Source of the DNA: Trichosphaerium sp. ATCC 40318
Taxonomy: Eukaryota > Discosea > Flabellinia > Trichosidae
DNA: 64,000 bases
Direction of reading: 5' to 3'
Assembly: GCA_038496445.1 (NCBI GenBank)
Contig: JALMLS010000320.1
Location: 345,290 to 409,289, forward strand
This document shows positions 9,701-21,600 of this stretch, piece after piece. Under the pieces are notes generated by a model. That model saw nothing but the letters and a program-made list of their open reading frames with translations, was not told the DNA's origin and searched no databases. The translations under genes were made by a program, and so were the position numbers. Within the stretch, counting starts at the first letter, position 1, and the number at the start of each line of letters is the position of its first letter.

Positions 9701-12355
9701 TTATTTTGTGTTTTCTGCTGATGAAGACTTACTATCAGGTACATCCCAAACGTATTTTTGTATAGGATGCCATGGCTCAGGTAGTTTTTCAGCATCAACA
9801 AGGACTGTATTAACATCAAGAACTTCCGATCCTGAAATCTTAAAAAGAAAAAGGTAACCACCTGGAGAAGGAGGTGCATGAAAAGAAAATACAAATGTCC
9901 CATCTTCTTTATCGTACACACCTACAAAAAAAACATGTTAACAAAAAGAACACGGAAAAGACAAGCCCAAAAATGGAGAAACAGTGTCACTGAGAAAAGA
10001 AAAAAAAAAAAAAACAATAACAATAATCAAAACAACATATCACCAGCAACCAAGTTTGTGTTTGGCGTACATTAAATACTAATGGTTCTGAGGGGAAAAA
10101 AATCTAGTATTAACAACGCAAATATACAAACCTCACAAAGCATGCAGAACCGACAAACCAGAAATTTTTGGGAAAGCAAAAGAAAAAAAAATTTAAACAG
10201 TTGCAACAAACGTACCCAATACACGCTGTACTTTGCTTGGTTTTGGGAAAATACAAAAAATATCCAAGCTAGTTGATGTTCCTTCAGGTACAGAGTCTGC
10301 TGCATTATTCTTATCATCATGTAATGTAGCTCTAATCGAATGTGTATCATCTGAACTCATAGATCTTGGAAGATTTAAAGGAACCAACTTTACAGGTTCA
10401 GCTGCAGGTACAATCATCCTCGCTGGTGATCCAGAAACATTTGTACCATCTATTTCAATATTTATATCACATTCACCAGCCCATTGCCTTGCTTTAACCT
10501 CAACTAAAGCTTTCTTTTCATCCTTCTCAATGACCTTTGTGACAATGTGTGGATTTGATGATTTTACTGTAAGTTTTGATTCGTCCAAGTTAAGTAATGA
10601 TTCACCATCAGGTTTGATTGATATATATTGTGTTCCTGAATCTTTAACATCTTCCTTGCTTTTTTCAAACTCATAACCATATCCTGTACGAAAAAAAATA
10701 CATAAGAAACAAACAAAAAAAAATGCAAATCTTACGTTTAACTGTGAGCGTTTTTGCACAATCTTTGAAACGTTGTTTGTTATTAAGAATGTAGTCTTCT
10801 GTTCCTACTTTCATTGCTCTCAGTAGACTCTCATCTGATGCACTTAGATCCATATCACCTATACTTTTCGTTAGACAAAGAGGACTTGTAACGCTTGGTT
10901 AAACAATCACGTGCCTAATCCTCGTTCTGGGTTGAAACGATAATAGTAAGCACTTGGATGGTGTTTTTTTAGATACCAGTCTGATCGTAAGTGAATACTC
11001 TCAGTGTTTGTTGAATGAACGTATAGTAGTCTTGCTATATCTGTAAAGCTTGTTTTGTAATTATATTGATAAGAAGCAACACCTAAAGGGAGGTAAGTAC
11101 ACACGAATATATCTACTACAAGAAAGGCTTGCCTGCGCCAAGGGATACAACACAATCTATTGGTTTATCAGGCCATATTGTGGTAGCTTTTTGGAGCGCG
11201 ATAAGAACTACAAACGATGAGATACGCTCACAAGCTTAGAGAGAAGTTTTGTCTTTAAAACTTCAATGTACCAGGATTGTTCTCTAGAATACCACCATCA
11301 ATCAATTCGCGATCATTCCAAGTCATAGGCTTAAAGTATCCAGGTGCAGCAGACGTTGCTCGCGCTAGAAAAAGAGGAAATCATAAGCAAACGAGAACAA
11401 GTGAGCAATACCAAGAGCGTACCTGCTTCCCATAATTTGGCCTCTGCTGTAGTAGAATCAGCCCGAAAGTTATGAAATATAAACGGTAGAGATACATTAC
11501 TATTATTAGCACTAACAACAAGCACCTAATCCGCGAAGAAAGCGAGTTTAGAAAAATATACACACTTTGTAATTCAAAAAAAAAAATCGAAGGCGTGCTA
11601 GCTCACTCACCTTTGGTGAAGTCTCATTTTCATGCATCATCGTAGTGTCTTCTCCAAGGTATGTTTTAAAAATCTTTGTTAAATTGTCTGTATCGAAAGC
11701 AGGTTGCTGGTAAAGCATTGATGTAAGAGGTTGCGTAATCGCCTCAAAATACGTTTTCTAGAAGAAATGTCACTTGTTGACACGGCATTTGTTTAAAGGT
11801 CCTTACCGCTGGGAAAACCTTCTCAGCAAGGTCTAGGTATAGTTTTTCGCATGTAGAAGTATCTGCCTTGCATACACCTAGAAGTAGAGCTAAAATCCCT
11901 CCAGTACTTGCTCCCGCTATTATATCGAACATTTCGTGTATCTAAGCTATAATTAAGCATAGACAGACATGAAACGGGGTTTTTAGAGCGAAATTGCAAA
12001 TATAAATTGTATCCGTTATTGGCGTTCCGAGCGTTCTAATTTAGTGATTTTAGATACCTTTTGACCCGTTTGGCGCTCCAGATGACGTAGCATGATGATT
12101 TCCATGAGTCCTTTTACCCCGCCGCCATCAAGCGCTAAAATCCTCAATCCGCCTCTCTTTGAGACATCTCTGATTGGATAAACGCTACAAGTGTAAATTA
12201 GCGACCCAAACCTAAAGAACTCACAAATCGTACTCTGTATTACCGACAACGTCTTGCTTGCGCACAGTAGTACAATATGTGCGACGCACCGACCTTTTTA
12301 CTCTTGTAGGCCGTTGTGACACGCAAAAGCGTGACGCGCTGAATTTAGATAGCAT
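9701..12355 (-). CDS. patatin phospholipase fused to filamin-type Ig repeat
   Basis: Patatin part: DGGGVKG oxyanion loop, GASTGG nucleophile elbow (Ser), RATSAAPGYF, and the catalytic Asp in DGGILENNP; together the Ser-Asp dyad of calcium-independent phospholipase A2. Then YYYRFNPE and TEDYI, as in PNPLA8-type enzymes. A GC-AG intron (10859-10914) removes an apparent TGA stop and continues into a filamin/ABP280-like Ig repeat (GSPARMIV, then DGTFVFSF..PGGYLF) ending at 9701. Exons include 11807-11941, 11611-11757, 11423-11525, 11272-11364, 11133-11207, 10915-11082, 10736-10858, 10216-10683, 10037-10087 and 9701-9921. The first exon (ATG 12355) encodes an Arg/Ser-rich segment that looks like a mitochondrial presequence; its junction to the exon near 12173 is unresolved. 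It probably releases fatty acids from membrane phospholipids while the filamin domain supplies binding. Confidence 0.8.
10859..10914 (-). other. GC-AG intron joining patatin and filamin parts
   Basis: Donor G|GCACGTGATT, acceptor AGTATAG|. Joining gives NPERGLGDMDLSASDESL, in phase on both sides. Without the intron the patatin frame ends at TGA 10907-10909. A second GC donor (GCAAGC, intron 11083-11132) lies one exon upstream. Confidence 0.75.
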
Positions 12356-12622
12356 AGTCGTTATAGTACGTTACAATTAAACACAATGGCGGTGAACTAG
12401 ACAACCAAATTCAACCTTAGCAAGTTCATCAAAAAACATTTTCCCAAAGTACTGTTTTTAGCCACTGAGTCTTTTCCCGTGTAAGGAACGTTACCTTGTA
12501 TCTAGTAAATGCATCCAGTTCTTAAGGCGAGGGTAAGATAATGCACAATAAACCCAAGTAGGATTTGTAGGCCAAGTTTTTTTGAAGTTTTGTTTGTTAT
12601 CAATACACGTGTTTTTTAGATT

Positions 12623-13807
12623 TTATTGTACATTTTTTAAGCGTTCTTCACGCCTTATTGGAATAATAGATACACTTATAGACCGTTGTAAATTTCGTCT
12701 TCCAGAAACAAGAGCTTTTCTTGCATCTAAAGAAAAATACAATTAGGTTTTTCAAAGATCATTGAAATTTTCAAATAGCGTTTGTTTTAAACTTACTGTT
12801 AGTTTCTAATGACTGTGTCTCTTCGTCAGTTTCTACATCTGAGGTAACGATCTATTAAAGGTGTCAAACAGATAACACGTGCGATAAAGAACGCGAAAAT
12901 TGTATACCTCTGAATACGAGTCATCAACAAAACTAAATGCAGGTAGCTTTCTTACTTTTTTAGAAGAAGCTGATGAAAATGACTTGGACCTGCTTCTAGG
13001 AGATGAAGATTGACTTGCACTCCTAGCTGCTTCTTGAGCACGCTTCTTTGCGCGCTTATAGAGCTCTTCAAGGTCTACTGCGGCCGCAGTAGCACAAACA
13101 GGTTGCCTTTGGCGTTGTATATTTGCTGCTTCTGTCATTGTTGATCTACGTTTCCGTAGAGTGTCAGTATCAAGCCTGCCTGAATCCATTGACCTCGAAC
13201 GCGACTTGTTTAAGTTTGGTTTTGGTTTTATATTGATAAATATCTGTTTTGCTGATTGACTGTTGAAAGTGTTCCTAAAAACAACAAAAAGTATTAGTTT
13301 GGTTTATCAATTTTTTTTTACTGAGACCCGAGATGGTCTACTATGTGAAAGAATTACTCTTGAATATTTTTCGTACCTCCGTTTACCCTTCTTACGCTTT
13401 GGTACAGCCAAATGAGTTTGTTTTACTTTTTTTTGCCTCGGAGGAGCAATAGTACCTCTAAATCACGTGTTATTTTGGAAAAAAAAGACGAAATTGTTTT
13501 AGCTGGTTGAAACTAATTTCTAAATACTATTGTTGTTTTTTTTTATGTATATACCCTTCAACGTACTCACTGGATATACCTACAGCGTGTTTATTTGTGT
13601 CTTCATCTTTTTTTTTCTTGCGGTGTCTACTGAACGCTGGAAACTTATATTTTAGTTTTTTCATCATTACGGCGAAGGTTTTCAACCTAACTTGCGGCCC
13701 GCAAACAAGCGCTTGCGTTAAGCGGAGCTGTCTTAGGTTTTCTTGATCAGAATTCAACAAAAAGTTCACGTGTTTTTCCGTGAGAGAAGACGACATATAT
13801 GACACCA
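12623..13807 (-). CDS. basic Ser/Arg-rich protein, unknown
   Basis: Exons join in frame from ATG 13807 through 13450s-13370s, a long exon about 13275-12906, and two short 3' exons, ending TAA 12623. The protein (about 280 residues) is strongly basic: KKLKYKF, RHRKKKKDEDTNK, PKRKKGKRR, KSRSRSMD, then a helical ELYKRAKKRAQEAARSAS stretch, a Ser/Arg region (SSSPRSRSKSFSSASSKK), an acidic piece (VETDEETQSLET) and RRNLQRSISVS. No enzyme motif is visible. Composition suggests a nuclear or RNA-associated protein with several bipartite nuclear localisation signals; this is inference only. One donor lies inside GAGTACG and one intron carries CACGTG near its acceptor (13463). I do not recognise a family. 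Confidence 0.65.
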
Positions 13808-14042
13808 TCGTGCAAAAATAGTTTTTCCCTCCCGCTTTACGAGGACACACGGATCTCGAGGCACCCTGAAAGCAATTACGCTCAGTAAACGCGATTGATT
13901 AAGAGCGGAGATGTCAAACATCAAAAAAAACAATAAAGGGAAAAAACACTTAGACGTGATCTTGTTTACAACCTTTTTTGGTATTTATTTATGTGGAAAA
14001 ATTTGCTACTGTACAGTTCTTTTTTTTTTTGGATACAAGCGT

Positions 14043-14561
14043 TTAGCAGTATAGTGCTAAAGCTAGCTCCACGTTTTTTTGTTTGCAAACTTGAAACGAC
14101 AACACAGATTTTCGTAGAAATGCTGTGTAGTGTGACCTGGCTGCCTCAGGGAACAGAGACGATGTAGGTACCGGTCCGTTCTCCAAAATCATCTCATAGG
14201 CATCTTGCAACATTACATTGCTAACGCCTACAAAGTGCCATTCTCCGTACTCATCGGCTTCTGTGTCTTCCAAGTACTCGAAGAGTGCAAAGTGCAGGAG
14301 CGTTGATATGTGGTGAAGTGGGTCTGCCATGCTCCATTCGTGTGATCGGAGGCGTTTTATGAGTGCTGGGTACTCCGTATGGCCCGTTGATGCACGTTGT
14401 GTCTTGTTTGATCGTTTCAAAAGTTTTTCGGGTAGCGACGTGCTTTTTGTTGCTTTGTCGCTCTTTTGGAGCTGTTGAACATAGGTTACGCATGTTTTTT
14501 TAGGTTTTGTTGTTTGTTTGCGTTTTGAGGCGAAGAGTTTTGTAAAGATGCTTTTTATCAT
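14043..14561 (-). CDS. uncharacterised 172-residue protein
   Basis: A single-exon frame with a true ATG. The N-terminal third is basic (KRKQTTKPKKT, KLLKRSNKTQ); the rest looks like a folded helical domain with many aromatic and acidic residues (HHISTLLHFALFEYLEDT, EYGEWHFVGVSN, YEMILENGP). It ends LALALYC, a single terminal cysteine. No family recognised, no membrane segment. Local GC content is visibly higher than in the flanks and synonymous sites vary, which favours a real gene. It sits 236 nt from the start of the basic Ser/Arg protein on the same strand. Confidence 0.7.
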   Translation of the reverse strand: MIKSIFTKLFASKRKQTTKPKKTCVTYVQQLQKSDKATKSTSLPEKLLKRSNKTQRASTGHTEYPALIKRLRSHEWSMADPLHHISTLLHFALFEYLEDTEADEYGEWHFVGVSNVMLQDAYEMILENGPVPTSSLFPEAARSHYTAFLRKSVLSFQVCKQKNVELALALYC

Positions 14562-16070
14562 GTTAAAGTAGTGCTGATGTGTGGTGTGTGCTGTTGAGAG
14601 TTGACTAAAATGGTATATTTGATGTTTAAGCTTAAAGAAACATTAGGAATTTGGATACCAAAAAACGAAACAACTTTCCTTTTTTGACAGGTGTTGCAAA
14701 ACGACAAGTTTATTTCAAGTGAAAAGGTTTTAGAGATTAAAGTAATTATTTAGTACGATTGTCCACCTTTGGGACAATCTTGTACAGACACCCCGACAGC
14801 AAAAAAACTGTTCTAATTTAGGATTTTTTCAAAACTACAACAGTTTATCGTATTTGAAAATACCGCTTCAAATAGCTGGCCTATGCATAGAGAATTAATT
14901 TGGAGGTTTTTAAAGAACTTTCTTATCAAACTTTTTTACTTGAGAAAAACAAAAGGTACCTAATCGAGAAAAAGGTTTTTTAAGAGTACTAGTTATGTGA
15001 GGTATGGAAAGTTTGTTAAATAATAGGAGGGAGCCAAAAATACATTTGATCTTTTTTTTTTTTTTCGATTTTGATGTTCCTGAATTGATTCGGTAACCAG
15101 TGATTTCTGGATGTTTTTGAAATGGAGAACAAAAATACCTGCGCCTTATGGCTATTGATGGCTGTTGTGTTAGCAAGAACAGCAGACCTGAAGGGCACTT
15201 GGGGGAAAATATTCAAATTGGCGCTAAGTCATTGAAGATGAACTTCACAAGCCCGTCCTTGGTAGAAACAATTGTAAGAACACTCAACTGTGTAGCACAT
15301 ACACTAAGCAACAATAATTGCAAAATCCGAAGGTTAAAACACGTTCAGATAAATCAACGTGTCAAAATGAGTGTCAGAAAAAAGACGGAATGTTTGAGCA
15401 TGTCTTCCAACATTTCTCGCGATACATGGTACTTAAATGTACAACACTCTCGCTTGGTTTGAGTTCAACACAAGCTGAGTGGAGACTGGTTCTCTCAGAA
15501 AAACAAAAAAACGGTCAAAGCAAGTTAAACGAGCCTAAACTTTAGAATCGAAACAACGCCAGCAAACACTACTATGCGTACGCAAACGACTACCATAACC
15601 AACTACGGGCAGATTTTTGCTATTCGGTGGCTTGCGTTCAGCCGCGGTGAACTCAAAGTGTTAAAGGCATCTCAAACATTGCTACATAGAACACCAACGT
15701 CACTGTAGCAGCCAAATGTCACTTTTTGCCGAAACGCGCTGAAAACTTGGTTTTACAACATAAATTGCCTCAAAATCTCTTCCATACACCCACAATAGGC
15801 TCGCAGTTTTCAGACGAAAAACGTCGCATCAAAAAACAAAAGTCAAGATTAATCGATATTTGGAGGGTTTTTTTTGTTCGTTTCTTTCAAATTTGCTTTA
15901 TTTAGCTTTAAAACTACCAAACGAACGCTTTTACAACACACACTATTTATTTTTAGGCGTTTTACAATACTAAACAAATTTTCTATTTACAATTCCACTG
16001 CGAAGGATACGCGTTATTTTACGATTTAGTGTACCAGAATGGCAGTAAAAACGTAAACGGCCAGCTATTA
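14562..16070. other. intergenic, no supported gene
   Basis: Overlapping ORFs on both strands at 14910-15545 show no family, no convincing ATG and no splicing into longer frames. A poly-T tract lies at about 15051-15066. Confidence 0.45.
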
Positions 16071-16379
16071 ATGTCCTCGGAAATAAACCGCCTCGCACCC
16101 ACATCTGTGACTAACGGCTCGAAGTACAGGTTTTTGGAGTACGAAAATGGACCAACAACAACTATTTCTAGCGTTAGACGTAATTCAGGTAATTTAAAAC
16201 AACGGTACGTACTGTCTCGTCTGACCTTCCATGGAGTTATCGCTGGTGCAGTGTATGGCTTGGCCCGTGGGTCTACTAGTTTGGTATTGGGTCTCTGGTT
16301 CAGTTCGGAATTTATAACGTTTACTACAGCTACGCACGCCATGTTGTTTCTTTGGGTTTATTTAGTTGGTTTGCGTTAA
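16071..16379 (+). CDS. small membrane protein, unknown
   Basis: A frame of about 102 residues from ATG 16071; the longer open frame upstream begins only with GTG. The N-terminal half is polar (NGPTTTISSVRRNSGN); the C-terminal half has a Gly/Ala-rich hydrophobic segment (HGVIAGAVYGLARGS) and a second hydrophobic stretch ending AMLFLWVYLVGLR. This suggests two membrane helices with a short loop. The opposite strand is also open over this interval, which weakens the case. No family recognised. Confidence 0.45.
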   Translation: MSSEINRLAPTSVTNGSKYRFLEYENGPTTTISSVRRNSGNLKQRYVLSRLTFHGVIAGAVYGLARGSTSLVLGLWFSSEFITFTTATHAMLFLWVYLVGLR

Positions 16380-17188
16380 GTCGTTACTTGGAGTTTTGTT
16401 CATTGAAATTTCCGTCGCATTGTCAACCAATGGGTCTTCAAACACCTAAATTAAGCTGAAGTGAACCAACCGGAGTTTATTTGCACCTAAAACAAACCTT
16501 GAACTCCAAATCTGTTCTTCTTGCAGAAAAAGAGTTTCCTTGTGTACAGTATTGCACAGTACCAGCTTTGCATGTTGCTTGACACTAACCGATACAAGTT
16601 AGGTGCATAAATAGTTGCGTGTTTGTTGTTTCACTACTGAGCATTGTGGTACTATGTTTATCAAGCTGGTACTTTCGGAAGAGTTAATGTTGTCAGAATG
16701 ATTTTAGCACATGCCGGTACATATCACTTGTAACATAATAAACAAAGCTGTTCCAAGCGTCCATCAAAAGACCACTACCAGCTATACTCACATCGTATTT
16801 GCCTTAACATAGTAACACTCCTATAATTGAGTCAGCATCATACCAGCGCTTAAACTCCTTGTTTTCTACCATTGATGTTATGACTCAGATAAAATACTAC
16901 TCTCATACTAGTACTTGCTTTCTCATTCTCTAATACAATCAACATAGTTATACTCATCCAACTAATACGATGCCAATACACTGTTTTCCATTTTTCACTA
17001 GTGAAAGCCCAGAAAACAAAGTCACGTTTTTAAAGACTCAATAAGGTGTCACAAAGAAACTTCACTAGTTAAATATGACAAGTGAGGATTTACAAAGTCT
17101 CAAAGTTGTTGTGGAGGTTGTTGCAATGTGTGTTACTTAGTGCTAACCGAAAGGACTTAATCTCTCTATAAACTCACTGAATCCGGTC
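16380..17188. other. intergenic, no gene seen
   Basis: No open frame of note; presumably holds the 3' end of the small membrane protein gene and the promoter of the RING gene. Confidence 0.5.
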
Positions 17189-18234
17189 ATGGGTAGCGGT
17201 TTATCGTCAACAGAAGGTGGTGCGTTATAATTCCTTATACTTTTAAACGCTTAGATGCCCTGTAGGCGTTTTCCCGCTGACATCTCTTAATAACTTTAAA
17301 CCAAGATGGGAATGGTTTTCTGACGAGCGATACGCGCTTTCAGACGCAGTACAACAAACGACGGAGATTTCTAAACCGCAATTTTACACAAACGCCATAA
17401 CAACCTGTGAGAGGGCTGTAAAGGCTGTATCATCGTTACTGCTATCAAAACCCGCTGCCTATGCTGCTGTCGCCGCTGTAATTGCGGGTACCGTTGGTGG
17501 CGTCATTGTGTGGTATAAACGAACATGCGCAGCGATGAGATACAAGGATGATCGCATTGCGTTGCTAGAAGCTGAAAATAACGAGTTGAAAGAGAAAATC
17601 AAGTCTCTGTCTGCACAGGAACTAGTAAAAGAGAACAAGGTTCTTGCACAGGATAACAGTAATTTAAGAGAAGATATAGAAAGGTTATCAAAGGATCATC
17701 TTGTCGCAGACAATAATGAGCTAGAAGCAATTGTCAGAGAGCTTCATGCACGTAATAAGGAGCTTGAATATGAGAATAATAACTTGGTAGATCGTGTTCA
17801 ACGATTAGAACAAGAGGTACGAAGAGAAACTAAAAATGAGAATCTCGTTTCGCTAACGATTTTTTTTATAGAAGTCATCATTGGATACGCAAGTAAAAGC
17901 TAACACAAACCGTATGGCCCAACTGGAGCAACTAGTATGCGTTTTTATGGGTTTTTTAGTTCTATTTGGTTTTAATTGATAGTATTTAGCTTAAACGTCA
18001 CGTGCGTGATCAAGAGGAAGCGAACCGTTGTGGTATTTGTTTAGATCATCCAAAAAACAGGTAACCTGTTTTTAGCTTTGTTCACAGTTATCCAGGTGAC
18101 TTTATTAACTGAGATCTCTTAGAACACTTTATCCTTGTGGCCATGGGATGTGCTCTGAATGCTGTGAGGCAATATCAGTGTGCTCGTACTGCAGGAGAGA
18201 CATTGAAAAAATTATACCTCGCTTCCATACTTAA
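17189..18234 (+). CDS. membrane-anchored coiled-coil RING E3 ligase
   Basis: Five exons (17189-17216, 17266-17816, 17872-17934, 17990-18060, 18123-18234). The protein starts MGSGLSST, an N-myristoylation consensus (Gly2, Ser6). About residues 75-95 form one hydrophobic helix (AAYAAVAAVIAGTVGGVIVW). A long heptad-repeat coiled coil follows (LEAENNELKEKI...). The C-terminus is a C3HC4 RING: C-GIC, then CGHGMC-SECC and C-SYC, ending RFHT. All eight zinc ligands are visible only after splicing 18061-18122. RING proteins recruit E2 enzymes and transfer ubiquitin; the layout suggests an E3 fixed to a membrane that dimerises through its coil. It resembles the MULAN/cIAP-type C-terminal RING, without an ortholog I can name. 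Confidence 0.8.
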
Positions 18235-18683
18235 ATAGCTTTGAGGTGTAAACAGGAACTTGTACATAATTAATACGTTCCAATACCAAATAATCATACA
18301 AAATGAAGCGTTCGTAGTTGCAATTGTTGTAAAATCGTACTTTTTTGACAAAGTGCACATCACTAATGCTACTTTCCTACATAACTGATATCAGAATTAC
18401 CGCCTCTCCAGGAAACAATCACTGGCAATCATTGTTTTATCTCTAATGCTATGACATACGCACGTGCGAGGATATCTGCGTACATAGTCAGCACGTTGTT
18501 GTGTTTTAAAAATGTATCAGTTTTCTAAGGGTATAAGTTGTTTAATAAAAACTCCAGAGGATGAAACCGTGCGAGAAGGTTTACATAGAAATATTAAATC
18601 ATTGTTTCCAAAGTTACTCAGCATCAAACTTCGCATTACTACTCTGTTTATTTTTGACATTTAAAATACATGTGCAACTTGCT
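18235..18683. other. convergent 3' flank
   Basis: Lies between the RING gene and the 3' end of receptor copy 1. The part from about 18490 is shared with 23185-23395 and belongs to the duplicated unit. No gene seen. Confidence 0.5.
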
Positions 18684-21600
18684 TTAAGTACTATTGGTAG
18701 TTTCTAGTATTTTATCGCTATTAACGAAAGCTCCTCTACTTATTTTTTCGAGTTTTCGTTTTAAGTCAACATTACGTTGTTTCAAGTCAGCATTGTTTTT
18801 TTTCAAGTTTTGTACGTTCTTTTTTAATGCGGCTACTTCTTGTTGTAAATCATCATTCTGAACTGATCCTTGAGTTGCATTGCCTTGAACAGTCATAGTT
18901 ATAGACCTTGGCCCATTACTGTTTGATATTTCAGCTTCTGTTTTTGTCATGTAATACATTCGAGGAACAAGCAATAACAATATTGAAATAAAAGGTCCAA
19001 GAACAAGACATAAAGATCGAAGAATGAATGCCACCTCACGATTGCTTGATGAAAACATCTAAAAAATGGTTTAGCACGTGAGGATATATAATTAGAATAT
19101 GGCTTGTACGCACTTGAATGATGATAATAATGATAATGAAGAAAGTAAGGTTGTAAACAGCAAATCCAATTACTCTAAGAATAAACGTCAACAAAAAAAC
19201 CAATTACGTAACAAATCCGTAAAAATCCAAGGCACCTTGATTCGTTGTAGAGAGTTGCTTTGAGTTTCCATATTTTATATATCCAGTAAAGTCCATATAC
19301 AAGAACACCCGCATTAAAGGCCATGAGAACAGCAAAAAATATTGTATCTGTTGTTGAGTTTGCACAAGTGATATAATCATCAGAATGAATAAATGGTGCT
19401 TCTTCGACAAGCTCAGCAGTGCCTCTACTTACTAATGTCCATATAGAAAGTACCACAATTTCTACTGCTAGAATGGCTGCAACAATGGGAATGATCATCA
19501 TATTCGTGACTTTGAAGACAGTCAATGACTTAACAAGGAATATTTGACCAATTCTGTAAATCCTCGCAAACATAGCTCCGTATGTTAACTACAAGCACTT
19601 AACTTGATATCACTACATAACTATAAACGTACACCAAAACCAATAGCTAGAAGCCATCTTGTAAGATTACAATGAAGGTCATCAGTGTGAAGAGTCCAGA
19701 AGAATACAGAACTATACATCAGAATAGTGCCAACCTATTCACTTGTTAGCGATTTTGTTCAGAAAATAAAACCTTTATTAACACCCGTACCAATGTAAGG
19801 ACAACAAACATTGGCTGGGAAGCGCGTATGACTGTATGTTCACGATAAATCAACACCCATACAATGATACTAACAGTTAGGAGAATTGCGCAAGCTACAA
19901 CACCTATAATAACAAGCTCACTTGTGTGCTCTAAAGTAACTTTATCAGTACAACTCCAAGAATGTCAGTAAATAAAATACGTACTGTACCAACCGTAAGT
20001 GGTCTCTCTTTCATCCCATTTAGGTGCTGGATATACGAACTGATCTGTGACAGCGAATAGAGGAGCTATTATTTGGTATTCGATATCCTCATCAATCTGA
20101 TGTGTTAAGCCTGCTCTTCCAATATTTTGACCGAACTGATCAAACTCGCACTCACCGCAAAACCCTGTTATATCGATAGAATTTATTACTTCCTGTAGTT
20201 TATCAACATCAAATGAACTAGAAACAAAATGTTGGTATCCAAAAAAAAAAAATAAAAAATCAGAATTTTCCTCATCAGCGAGAGCTCAATCTTTTTTAAA
20301 TTACAACTTTGAATGTGTTTAACACCAGAAAGTTTACGAATATTAACAGGCAAAGTTTATCAAATCAAAGTGAGCCGTGATCAATGCGTCATAATTCAAA
20401 TAAATTAGGAAAAAGCAAACAATTGAAATTCTCAAAATGACAAAATTATCACGTGCTTTGCTGTTTCAAAAGCGTATTGTATGATATATCCTGCACTGTA
20501 ACCGGCCATGCCTAAAAACATTTGATTAAATCTAAGAAGTAAGGTAGGCGAGGGTGTACCGTGGACTACAGGTTCAATACCATATTTAGCTTTGTACTGG
20601 TTGTTGAACATTAACGCTGAAGTTTCAGTTCCGTTGGTAATGAAATGATGGTAACGAACTCTTTCATCATATTCTTCATAACGCTCAGAACGTACTCTCT
20701 TGTCCCACTGAAAAGTTGGTCCATTAGCATTAAAAATGAATTACAAGTACGTACATTTGAGCCTCCAACCATTACGTATCGAGAGTCTTCTCCTGCCGCA
20801 TCAACAATGCATGGGTTTGACAGAACGTAAGCCTATTTGATTTGTAAGTACAGATATACATTGTAGAATAGGAAGTACATACTTTGGCATTGAAGTTCAT
20901 TCTCTTTGCTGTCTGCATGAAAGCCACGCAAGAAAACAAAGTTCCACCAAGAACAACATCTGTAATAATTGTGAGTTGTAATAAGGGAGCAGAAGCACAA
21001 AGGCTGGTTAGAAAAGGTTCGGGGACATACCAGGTTCCTTCTCTTTGAGCACTGTGATTAGTTTTTCAATATCTGGTTGTACTATTGTTAAATTCGAAGA
21101 AAATGCAATACTTGTGCTGTAAACAAGCTCCATCCCCAAAAACTCAACACTTCTTAGAGCACCATCAGCAATAGCCTCTGCGAAAGCAGTATCTACCAAG
21201 CGTAAATAAAGAAGAAAATAAGATATGGTTGTAAACATCCTACCTTCCCAAAAAATAGCAATTGTCTTAGCATTATTTGAAACAGCGAGTAAGTTCAATG
21301 CTTCAATCATGAACCTTGAATTTGGTTGTAACATGCTAGTGACATATTTAAATCTTCTCCCAAAAGGTAGAGTGCATGGAGGGCTTAGATCGTCATCACA
21401 AATGTAATTACTCGGAGTTGAAGCGCTGGCTAAAAACAACCGTTAACAGTCAAAAACGGATAAAAGTAAAGTAGCCTCTACAACGTTACCATCGTTTGAA
21501 ATAAACTTTTAAAAACACGTGATTTTTCAATTGTTAGCACTTGAAAGATTTTTTGCGTACGTAAAATAGAGTTTACTTTTAACTCATTCGCAACGATTGC

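Noticed and set aside
10907-10909. TGA as the real end of a stand-alone patatin gene
   Set aside because: It lies inside GCACGTGA, a recurrent GC donor in this window, and splicing there restores a longer family-consistent C-terminus.
15148-15545. Overlapping plus-strand ORFs
   Set aside because: Two frames overlap, no family, and starts at internal codons.
16019-16342. Minus-strand ORF opposite the small membrane protein
   Set aside because: No membrane, domain or family signal; probably the shadow strand, though the pair is not fully decided.
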